From Eleginops maclovinus (taxonomy: Eukaryota > Chordata > Actinopteri > Perciformes > Eleginopidae): DNA of 64,000 bases. Under the pieces are notes generated by a model. It was given only the letters and a program-made list of their open reading frames with translations, was not told the DNA's origin and did no database searches. The position numbers and the translations under genes are program-made. Shown here piece after piece: positions 22,801 to 31,223 of the stretch (position 1 is the first letter of the stretch; every line of letters starts with the position of its first letter). The stretch spans positions 19,024,518 through 19,088,517 of the forward strand of contig NC_086355.1 in assembly GCF_036324505.1 (NCBI RefSeq), read 5' to 3'.

Positions 22801-25273
22801 AAACCAACTCTCCGAAGAGAACAATAAAGCTCTGGGTCTTGGGTATGACCCAGAGAGTGACAAACTTCGCATGATGGTGGCTGTGAACTTCTCTAAAAAG
22901 AAAAAGAAAATGAGATTGGGAGAAAACCTGTTGCAAGATGAAGTAAGGGCACGGGTGCCAAATCCACTCACTCGTAGAGAGCTCCTAAGTCAAGTCTCTG
23001 GACTGGACGATCCCCTTGGTCTTGTGACGCCTGTCAAGCAGAAGGGAGCCATCTTGGTGAGGAGAGCTTTCCAAGAAGCAAAGGGCAAATATAGTCCATC
23101 AGAAAATACATGGGACGTACCTTTGTCTGAGGGCCTCCGGGAAGATGCCGTCTGCCTCTTTGAGGACTATGCTGAGCTCGGTCGGGTGAGTTTCGTCAGA
23201 GCCTTGACACCTCCTGACCCATCCGCTGAGCCCTGCGGTATCACATTCTCCGATGGTAGTGAGCGCTCGTACGGCGCTGTGTTGTACCTGCGGTGGAAAT
23301 TGCCACAAGACGTGACCATACGGCTAGTTGAATCCAAAGCCAGGCTGACGCCGTTAGACCATAAGGGGGACGCTGTCAAGGCTGAAGTTTGTGGAGCTGT
23401 CTACGCTGCCCGTCTGAAGAAGTATTTCCAGAAGCACTGCAGAATTCGTGTGGAGAGGTGGTACCACCTGGTTGATAGCCAGACAGTCCTGGGGGCTATC
23501 CAACGCGAAAGCTACGGCTACCAGACGTTCTTCGCAAATAGAATTGGGGAAATTCAAGGCAGCACGAACGTCCAAGACTGGTGGTGGATTCCTGGCCCAC
23601 TCAACATAGCGGATATTATTTCCAGAGGGGCAAGCCCCAGAGAGTTGGATGAAGGCACAGAGTGGCAGCTGGGTCCTAAGTTCTTAAGTCTCCCAGAGAG
23701 TGAGTGGCCAGTGAAGTCCGCCAAGGATGTTGCTGCCGAAGCGAGAGAGAACCTCACACGCATCCAAAAGAAGGCTTTTGTTGCTGCCCTTACCCGGGCT
23801 GGAGCAAAGCAGGAGCCCAAGCAGGAGTCAAGGCAGGAGCCCAAGCAGGATCCAACTTCGACCTCCGCGGATCTGCATAGGCCACCAGCCGAGGTTGCAG
23901 CTTCAAGCCTGTTGGATATCAAGCGGTTCAGTAGCCTAACACGACTAATGAAGTCACTAGCGCTGGTCTGGAGGGCGGCAAAGAAGTTTCTTCATTGCAG
24001 AGCCAGGGGAAGACCAAAGTGGGAGGCAGTCCCATTGGTTGGCATCATCACTGCGGCCGAGAGGGAGGACTCATTCCGAGATCTGTGTTTAGCAGCACAA
24101 GAAGGAGTTACCTTCCCCAGCACCACAACAGACCGGCTGGTTGTGTACAAGGATGGAGCTAGTGGGCTGTTACTGTGTGGAGGCCGAATACAGTACTTCA
24201 AAGAAGACTGCTTGGCTGTTCCACTGGTTCCTTTCGACACCTGGCTAGGAACTCTACTGGCACGCCAAAGTCATCAGGAAGGTCATGAAGGGGTTGCCGG
24301 GACTCTGTTAAGGATGCGGCAAAAGGCTTGGGTCATCCAAGGTAGAAGGCTGGCCCAGAAAGTTGTCAACCAGTGCATCCACTGCAGGAAGGCAAGAGCT
24401 CAAGTATGCCAACAAGTGATGGGTGATCTGCCAGTAGAAAGGTCAAGACCTGCTGCGCCATTCCAGTTTATATCTGTTGACTTGTTTGAACCATACCTGG
24501 TGAGAGATGACATCAAAAGAAGAGTATCTATGAAAGTATGGGGGGTCGTCTTTTGCTGCATGGCGAGCCGGGCTCTGCACATAGATCTCGCCAGTAGTCT
24601 GTCCACAGAAAGCTTTCTAATGACCTATCAGAGATTCGCTGCCATCAGGGGCCACCCCCTCAAGGTTTGGTCAGACCCTGGGACCAATTTTGTTGGTGCA
24701 AGATCTTTGCTGGAGGACTTGTACACCTTTCTGCAAAGCCAAGACACAGCAAGCCTGGAGGAGTATGCTGTAAAAAATGGGACAAGCTGGACATGGAAAG
24801 TGCTCCCCGCTGATTCACCACATCGAAACGGAGCTGCTGAAGCTGCCGTAAGGATTGCCAAGAGAGCACTTCAAAGTTTGAGCAAGACGGCAAGCCTTAC
24901 TTTCAATGAGTTCCTGACAGCCCTCCAGTTGGCAGCTAACCTGGCTAATGAGCGGCCCATTGACGCAAGAATCCAGAGTCGAGAGGACCGCATTGAGTAT
25001 GTAACACCAAACTCGCTTCTCTTGGGACGAGCATCTCCCAGTGGTGACGTGAAGTCCTTCAGCTTTAACAACTACCCCTACAAGCGCCTTCGTGAAATTC
25101 AAACCCAGGTGAATGAGTTTTGGAAAGCGTGGAGCCAGCTTGCTGGCCCAAGTCTCTTCATTAGAACCAAATGGCACACCACAGAAGAAATGTCAGCGTT
25201 GGGGATGTTGTGTGGCTTTGCGATCAAAACGCTCTACGGGGTCATTTTAGGCTCGGCAGAGTCGTCACTGTAG
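19886..25273 (+). CDS. BEL/Pao gag-pol polyprotein, 1795 residues, with internal RT deletion
   Basis: Start ATG with context CCAAAATGG. Domains in order: an N-terminal coiled-coil-like acidic region; a BEL gag domain (about residues 215-390, DUF1759 type, LPQFDGNKRNFYLWK); cysteine/histidine motifs (about 425-490, CVVCGDRGH and CGRC); protease region around LIDLASDTNYIT (about 585); RT with catalytic YVDD (about 911); RNase H-like region (TFSDGSERS, about 1120); integrase zinc motif (about 1460-1490) and DDE core (SVDLFE, SDPGTNF, NGAAEAA; about 1531, 1596, 1648). Between the pre-RT segment and ITRVNIG (about residue 867) the RT fingers and first catalytic aspartate are missing, so this copy cannot make active RT. 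A repeat of KQEP/RQEP units lies at about 1309-1325. The frame ends early through a frameshift. Confidence 0.92.
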   Translation: MESKSLQQLKKERTTAKQRFSRLAYSLLKSCKKMSAEELVEAFSKVALEADRVMEANEEVEISWTEEEAQAKEDVSADIKKTSDECEEKLEEVEQAVQRVLWGSFGNPELSLALGAAERECERMQKKESGLKLEVYELMLSNLEGLVRAGKEAIRKWTRWVPDEERPDFQQRMRRVEGWLLDLISEKATLLQAKLENDGSPGKEPRRTPAIKLKPTVLPQFDGNKRNFYLWKKEWEALQKQGEPTGSREVRKFQLLDSLEEKVARDLRLSTYGTADEIFRVLENRFGNKTAIALEIVEELQALPPVKSYQPRQIVDLIQVVEKALYDLSALGNTGALKNPLVTKSLESKLPESLKKEWLVYVSKGKEDVSPEDRFDMLLGFLKSQEKIYEQLDQLRDDPSKREARIPQKHARTKSTNSSSSQASCVVCGDRGHGRKLYYCKKFKELRVAEKKEAVKELGACGRCLEVHGNDAECKTTFLCKSEGCKDTQGPRHHYYLCSKAGRERDGLRKLRPSPARGELKKYTETQEEFLTSLAPDLAQRCRNVFCNSVSKTFSSVMAENGIDEFPVIMMILEVTANAGQKLGTLIDLASDTNYITHEAAWELNLQSEDVTLIVHGVGGMQVTVETKRYLLKIRVTTSKGTLRSHQLVCYGLNSIAEVNRHVPPKRLQKIFPDVPLHKLVRPTKIKLLISHKEGQLVPQKVRSVGDLVLWDGPLGTTVGGSHPDLLEDVTITAHGSRTHFARSMRTAAAEYKEIICKGSLEQPPLTQATTCAASKDFLDWWRWDSIGAACEPRCGGCRCGHCQPGGKEMTISEERELEQIKSGLTYVTGDRHSEKPRWHAKYPWIEDPVTLPNNRRAVEATFMRTEKAITRVNIGDKPAGCIAQVAMRETANLPMFNHLAEERRVLEQDAYVDDVLTSHNDPSQLKQITANVKKILEAGGFYMKPWVYSGQSGRPGHGDLERKEPSVMVLPNQLSEENNKALGLGYDPESDKLRMMVAVNFSKKKKKMRLGENLLQDEVRARVPNPLTRRELLSQVSGLDDPLGLVTPVKQKGAILVRRAFQEAKGKYSPSENTWDVPLSEGLREDAVCLFEDYAELGRVSFVRALTPPDPSAEPCGITFSDGSERSYGAVLYLRWKLPQDVTIRLVESKARLTPLDHKGDAVKAEVCGAVYAARLKKYFQKHCRIRVERWYHLVDSQTVLGAIQRESYGYQTFFANRIGEIQGSTNVQDWWWIPGPLNIADIISRGASPRELDEGTEWQLGPKFLSLPESEWPVKSAKDVAAEARENLTRIQKKAFVAALTRAGAKQEPKQESRQEPKQDPTSTSADLHRPPAEVAASSLLDIKRFSSLTRLMKSLALVWRAAKKFLHCRARGRPKWEAVPLVGIITAAEREDSFRDLCLAAQEGVTFPSTTTDRLVVYKDGASGLLLCGGRIQYFKEDCLAVPLVPFDTWLGTLLARQSHQEGHEGVAGTLLRMRQKAWVIQGRRLAQKVVNQCIHCRKARAQVCQQVMGDLPVERSRPAAPFQFISVDLFEPYLVRDDIKRRVSMKVWGVVFCCMASRALHIDLASSLSTESFLMTYQRFAAIRGHPLKVWSDPGTNFVGARSLLEDLYTFLQSQDTASLEEYAVKNGTSWTWKVLPADSPHRNGAAEAAVRIAKRALQSLSKTASLTFNEFLTALQLAANLANERPIDARIQSREDRIEYVTPNSLLLGRASPSGDVKSFSFNNYPYKRLREIQTQVNEFWKAWSQLAGPSLFIRTKWHTTEEMSALGMLCGFAIKTLYGVILGSAESSL

Positions 25274-25479
25274 CTCCCGACTCAAAGGACATCGTGAGAG
25301 ATGTTGAGATTCTTGTCACACCAAGCAACTGTACCTCCGTTCAGCATCAAAGGCCAGCGACCAAGTCCTCAGAGAGGTCAGAGAAGTCAAATGGGTTGGT
25401 ATTGCGAAGAGATGTCAGACGGCTGGTAGTCCTTCTCCCTGTAGAAGAGCAGAATCCTCACTGTTTAGGTTCACCTTAA
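25186..25479 (+). pseudogene. BEL pol C-terminal domain, out of frame
   Basis: The expected post-integrase domain (DUF5641 type, NVSVGDVVWL ... GHFRLGRVV) is present but in the next frame relative to the main polyprotein, from about 25186 to the stop at 25479. This implies a single-base-type indel near 25185. Everything else about the segment looks intact. Confidence 0.75.
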
Positions 25480-25514
25480 AGTTTGCAACCTATCTGTCCA
25501 AGGACAAAAAGGTT

Positions 25515-25524
25515 GAGTGGGAGG
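25515..25524 (+). promoter_or_regulatory. BEL polypurine tract
   Basis: GAGTGGGAGG directly upstream of the right LTR, in the expected place for the plus-strand primer of an LTR retrotransposon. One T interrupts the purines. Confidence 0.5.
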
Positions 25525-26608
25525 TGTCACGGTGAACGCCCCTTTTTCGTCGTCGGCAGTCAAGCGGAACTAATTATCACTCGCATGGGAACACTCGAGC
25601 AGGAAAAGAAGACGCACGCAGTTCCGGCTTAATATCTGTTTAAAAAGACAAACGTCAGTAAAGCACGAGGAGAGTAAGAGGCGGCATTCTCATCGAGCTC
25701 TTCCGAAGTTGTGCTGAATCTGGTACCAATTATTCAAAGACTGAACAGACAGCCGGTAAGATCGCTACGTTAAGACTTTGTTGCGAGTGCCACTTGTTGA
25801 TTGTTTGATGGACGCCGACGACGCATTTGAATGCTGCCGCGGGAAAGTCATTTGTGTTTGTGCACGGTAGTATCTGCTTTTGTGTTGTAAATATTCACGG
25901 GTAGTGCAGAATGTATTGTGGAAACGTTGGTTAGTCAGTTTTATTGTAGTTTGCTTAATTCAGTGATTTAGCTCTTTGATATGGAATACTGCTGTGATGG
26001 ATTGGCATAAAGCCATGGTTTAAAATGTGCATAGTCCTAGATCATATGAAGTTTGTCTAAAATGAATTGCTGAAATTGCACATTGTAACTTGTTGGGAGT
26101 GAATATGTATTGTAAATATTTATATGGGAAAAAATGGTGTGCTAAACATGCTGCTAACAATTTAACTGTTTAGTGATCCATGTGGTTGATCAGTCACTCA
26201 TTGTGGTTCTCGTATTAGAAAATGTAGGCTAATTTAATATCTGTGATGGATTCAAGCTAAAATGATTAGCTTAACAAATGTGTTTATTTATATACATGTG
26301 GTTATTTATTTATATATATTATGTGGTTATTTATACATGTGTGTGTCAAGTCAAACATTTTGATAATTGATCATTGTTGATTCCTGTGCCTATTTGTATA
26401 AGAGATGTGCAAATTTGTAAATGGTTGGTGTTCTCTGGTTTTTAAGGTTTTTCACCTGTACTGTCTGGGCTACAAAAGGAAGAAAAATAAATCGGATAAA
26501 GATATAAGAAGCCTGGTCATTGAGTGAAACCCAGTTAAAACATTCAGAATTGGTGCCTCCCTATCAAGTGGGGGTTAAGCACAGCCAAAAAAGACGGAAC
26601 ACTTGACA
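25525..26608 (+). repeat. BEL 3' LTR
   Basis: 1084 bases, no difference from the left LTR found by eye. It is preceded by a purine-rich tract (GAGTGGGAGG, 25515-25524) suitable for plus-strand priming and followed directly by the TTCGG duplication. Confidence 0.95.
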
Positions 26609-26613
26609 TTCGG
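26609..26613 (+). repeat. Target-site duplication of BEL, right copy
   Basis: TTCGG directly after the right LTR, matching 18640-18644. Confidence 0.9.
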
Positions 26614-26931
26614 GATAAACGGAGGAACGCCGGAAACGGTGATCCGCGTGGACGGTGTCGCCAGCGGTGAAACCTGAATAAATTCCTCATCTAGGGTTAA
26701 TCCGCTCTCGATGAGTTCCGTGACGTATTTCTGGTCTTTTAGAAATACCACGACCGCTTTATTCATGCGGGAAGCATAACAAATGTTTTCATGACCGACC
26801 TGATCCCCCACAGCCAGCAGCACCTGCTCCACGGTGCTGGAGGCCTGAGCCACCAACCGCACTCCGTGTCTCAGAGACACGGATGGCGTCCCAGAGGGCG
26901 TCATCCCCGCCACGAGGCACGGGAAAACCAC
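26609..26931 (-). pseudogene. LINE ORF1, 5' portion (before the BEL insertion)
   Basis: It starts with ATG at 26931 and continues in frame to the target duplication at 26613-26609, where the BEL LTR begins. It ends in ITVSGVPPFIP, and the sentence resumes at 18639. Reading into the LTR gives a few meaningless codons before a stop. No other start lies between it and the GAA tract that would give a better frame. Confidence 0.85.
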
Positions 26932-27081
26932 TCGTGAAAACCAACTAACCTACTTTACAAAAACTACAAATAACCCAACAAATGATCATACAATCAAACA
27001 CAGTAGAAAAAGAAGAACGAAATAACGTTCCAAAAACAAAGTTTCAAAAACCCCTCTTCCCTCTTACAACACACCACCACC

Positions 27082-27109
27082 GAAGAAGAAGAAGAAGAAG
27101 AAGAAGAAG
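27082..27109 (+). repeat. (GAA)n microsatellite at the LINE 5' end
   Basis: Nine GAA units, (TTC)n on the LINE coding strand, abutting the presumed LINE 5' terminus (GGTGGTGGTGTG on the minus strand). It mirrors the tract at 13569-13612. Confidence 0.9.
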
Positions 27110-30100
27110 CAAAGAAACCAGCAATAGTAACAACATAAAGTGTTTTTATCTGATTAGCTTGAGGGTGGCTGATGTAGTTACAGTGAACTGTTCAACCTTT
27201 TATGAATTTCTGTCCACTAGCAGTGCCGCGGAGCAGTGTTTTTATGAATGGGTCCTTGTTTTGTTTGTGCGTGCATGTGCAGGCAAATGACGCTACACAT
27301 TTCTCCAATTGTCTTCACTCTTTCTTTCTCTTACCTCTAGGGTGCGGCGAAGACAACACAAAATGCAGAAATCCAACAAAAAAAAGGGAAGAAGAAAACT
27401 GCTAGCCATGCTAAATTGATTTGTTTTTCTTCGAAAACATCACTTATGGTGAAATTTTCTAAAAATAATGTATCTTACTAATTTAAAAGGCCAATTTGAG
27501 AAACACTAAATATAAACTGATGGCTTAAAAGAAACAATATTTAACATTTCAGCCAAATTGTTGATGTTTTAAACATTTCTTTTATAATCTTACAATTTCA
27601 ATTTCACCAACAATTTTTCAAGGAAGAATGAGGTAATAAGGCAACTACTTTTTCAATGTCCCAACTGACATTTAATATAATAAATAATAAATAATTTATT
27701 ATAACGCTGGCATGGCAGTGTGATAATAAGCCCGATCTTCATCAATAATTGCCAAAAGATAGTGTGTCAGAGTTTGTTGTCTCAGACCCTTATTTACTTA
27801 AAAAAAAACTTAAATAAACACATGTGGGAGGGCGCTAGTGTGCTGCAGCATGACTTATTTCTTTTGAAATTAATTTAGCTGAGAATAAAAGGACATTGTT
27901 TTTCCTTAAAGGAATGTTTCTTGGAACAACGCTCAACTTGGAAATGTACTATCAATGTCTGTTTGTCTTACTGATGCATACATGAAGTACATTAATATGA
28001 ATATATAACTTTATATATCTGTTCCTCAAACTCATTTTGAGGTTTGGTTTCTCTCATTCTCTGAGTGCTATGACTGATAAGGCCTTGTATCACTTTAATA
28101 GGTGAATATCTGGGCATGAGAGCACAAAAAACAACTCCTCAAGAAAGGTTGTGAGCTAACGCGGAGCAACCATTTATGACATTAAAGAGTCGATAGAATT
28201 GAAGGTGGAGCGGAAAGGTATTGGCCTCAACCTTTCTAAATGTTAAAATATTGCTAAAGGTCACAGAAGAGGAAAAGGATGTTTGCAGTTTTCCATGGAG
28301 ACAGAAAAAAGCGAGGTAGAGAAAAAGAAAGGGGGAGAAAAGGTTGCCATAAACAGGGTGAAAAATACAGTACATGAAATACAAGAGGAAAACTCATGAA
28401 AACTATAGGTGCAAAACAATCCGCTACAAACTGGATAGAATCAAACGGCCTTATAACTTGCCCACATAGTGTATGTAGATACATGGTGAGACAGTACATA
28501 TAGAGGAGGTAAAGAAAGTCGAGTGTGAGGAAACAAGCTGACGGTAGGTAAAAGATCAAAGATGGAGGATGGTAGATGTGAGGGGGAACGGTAACTAGGG
28601 CACAGGCAGGAGGAAACAGCTAGCTGCTGTTCCTTAAAGTTGAGCCATCAAAATCACTAAATCCCAAACGCAGCCTGCCAGGACTCATCCTGCCTCGTCC
28701 CCCCTCCTTTAAGAGATCCACAACTCAATATCCATCCGTCTCTCACTCTATGTTCACCATTCACATCCTCTCTGCTTCTCCCTCTTTTTTCAACCCCTTT
28801 TTGTGCTGTGTGGTGGTAGAAGAGGGAAGAGCTGCATTCATTTATTATGTTCCTAACCCAATGCTGCCGACCCTTCCTCTAGAACTGATGTTATGACTGG
28901 CGGAGGTGTCTAGACTCCTGCACCACTATCCCTCTGTGCTCTTCTTTAACATTTTGCCTCCCTAAAGATTCAACATTTTTATAAAGAGTCTGTTTTTTTT
29001 TACACTGCTTTCACTTAAAGAGGATGAAAAATATGAATCACCAGGAATGTCATTCACATAACCAATGTTATCCTTTCCCTTGATGCTCGAACTCATTCAT
29101 GGCAGTGATAACAGTTTCCTAACTTGAGAACTACCTACCACAGTCTGTGAACTCAATGCACTGACATGTTTTCACCGTATAAGTTGATATAGCTAACTCA
29201 TATGCTAACAGTTGCTACCTTAGCCGCTAAATAAACTGTTTCAGAGGAACATCATAATTTATTAAGAGTCAATGTTTCTGTGAAGGAGATTAATAACAGT
29301 CAAACGTTCACTATCACCTTTTCTCTTACTCTTTGCTAACACCTAGAACAAAATGGCAGCTAGCTGCTAAATGCTAACGGCTCACTATTTCGCCAGTCGT
29401 AGGTTTGTAAGCCAAGTAGCATGCAATCTGTTTTAAAGATCTTTTTTGCTTAAAGCTGCAAAAATAACGACACTGTTAGAGAAAAGAGAGTGAACTAAAA
29501 CTGTAAAGTTGAGGGGAGCAAAGCCAAAACAACAAGCTTAAAGAGGCTATAACATTCCTTTAAGCTAATGTGAATTTTGGAGACAGGCAATTATTCTGTC
29601 TGGGGTTGTGCGCAACATTTCACATACAATAGTCCTGTTCCATTACCTATAAATATAGAAATATTTATTAGAGCAGTTCTAAATAAAATTATCATTTATT
29701 CTTAAATTTTAAATCATGTGTTTCCAAATAAATAAACTAAAATATCGATGACATATATGGTCCTTTTTAGGCTAAATAATATCAGTTTGTCTTTGTCGTT
29801 TGGCCCATTATGTTTTATGGATAAGGCCCTGCCTTAATTTCCAAATGTGAATCCACTCAGCTGCTTTGCTTGAAGAAGAAAGTGTGTGCTTAGTCATCAT
29901 CACAAGGATAAGTTTGAATGGACACATGGTGACTTTGAAAAAATTGCAAGCCAGGATGACGAAGCAACATCGCGTGTTGCTCTCACCACAATGCAGCACA
30001 ACGTGGACATCCACTACATCATAAGACAACAAACTGTGTGTGGAAATTGTTTCAACATAATTTCACAACATCCTAGCGGTTATTGTTTATCATGTGCAGT

Positions 30101-31223
30101 TTGTAAAACCACCAGCACTGCCTCACCAAGCAAAATGTCAAAAGTAAACCACATTTGAGGTTGGGTGATTCAGAACAAGAACAATAAAGGCATGTGTATC
30201 ACATAGTTATGCGTCAAAGAGATGAAAGACCATTTTTTAAGTATGCTTTCTAAATTATTTTATTACCCTATTTGATATTGACAAATGTATGTTCCCATTT
30301 GGTCAATCGTCACAAACTTGTATCTTTAATGTTATCTTTACCGTAAGGGGAATCAGTCTTAAGCCATGTAAACTATGGGAATCATTTAAAGTATAGCGTT
30401 GTTCATGATGAAAATAGGAACATTTTTACATAACGATCCATCACTTATTAAAGTAGGAAATGATGGATCATCTGTCAAATACTTCAAAAGAAAGTACATA
30501 ATTGTAACTAAAAGAATGCACCTAAGGCAGCCCATTGTAATATTTACTGTTAGTCTGCAGTAGGTTGCTGCTCATATATGATTATAAAAGCCTCCACCAA
30601 GGAGCAAATAACACATTTCCGAGAAAGTCTTGTGATTTCTTACCACTTTTTGGGCATGAAATTTCTCCGCTGTTTCACTTGCTGTGTAAACTGTCAAAAA
30701 TTGCTTTGAATTGCTCCATCAAAATAGCTGAGAAACCAACAGTGCTTCTTTGTTTTACAATAAAAAAAAACAAGGCGCCAAATCTAATTTTTGGAAAAAA
30801 TGGTGTCAAAGGTGCAGCACACAGCCCCACACAGAGAATAGTGCTGTTGATTTGCCTAAACATCTAAATTGTTCTGCTTTCGCAATTACATGTTGTGACT
30901 CATTCATTTGATCTGAAAATGTAACATTCATTATGTGGTTGCAAGGCACATGCTCTTTGTCGTCATACTATTAAGTCTCTTTTTCATATGCTGTATTGCA
31001 AAAATCTCAAATTCAAAGGTCGTCTTAAATTTTCCAACCTAACATTGTACGAGAGGGGTTTCTTAACACCACACGTTTGTACCAAAACTAGACAGACGTT
31101 TATATGACAAAATATCCTCTTAGTCAACAGGGAAGTGAGAAGTAAATTGCATCAGTCAGTATGTACATGTATATCATAAACACAGTTAACAAGCAGTGTT
31201 GAAAGCATTTTTTAAATGCTTAC
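27110..31223. other. Non-coding, tmem163 intron 2
   Basis: AT-rich DNA left of exon 2 without recognisable exons. It contains one copy of a repeat shared with 33540-34010 (at about 29465-29640). I saw no RNA gene. Confidence 0.55.
29465..29640 (+). repeat. Interspersed repeat, copy 1
   Basis: The segment with GTAAAGTTGAGGGGAGCAAA, then AAGAGGCTATAACATTCCTT and GGAGACAGGCAATTATTCTG, is similar and in the same orientation to 33690-33810. Family not recognised, ends approximate. Confidence 0.5.

Larger units (their letters stand above)
18645..26608 (+). mobile_element. BEL/Pao LTR retrotransposon, 7964 bases, young but defective
   Basis: Two 1084-base LTRs (TGTCACGG...ACTTGACA) flank one long gag-pol frame with domains in BEL order: gag, zinc knuckles, protease, RT, RNase H, integrase. 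The element is flanked by TTCGG duplications and sits inside LINE ORF1, opposite to its transcription. The two LTRs are identical in my base-by-base reading, implying a very recent insertion. Two coding defects are visible: an in-frame gap in RT at about 22488 and a frameshift near 25185. Confidence 0.95.
13613..27081 (-). mobile_element. Tx1-clade (L1-like) LINE, interrupted by a BEL element
   Basis: On the minus strand the element has a short 5' UTR (27081-26932), ORF1 with a CCHC knuckle, a 7-base spacer, ORF2 with endonuclease and reverse transcriptase, and a short 3' UTR with AATAAA (13641-13636). Removing the 7964-base BEL insertion and one 5-base target copy leaves about 5.5 kb, a normal length for the clade. 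Both ends meet (TTC)n on the coding strand, which fits microsatellite-targeted Tx1 families (I recall Kibi and Koshi). Clade assignment rests on the APE endonuclease, ORF1 knuckle and overall layout, not on a tree. Confidence 0.85.
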
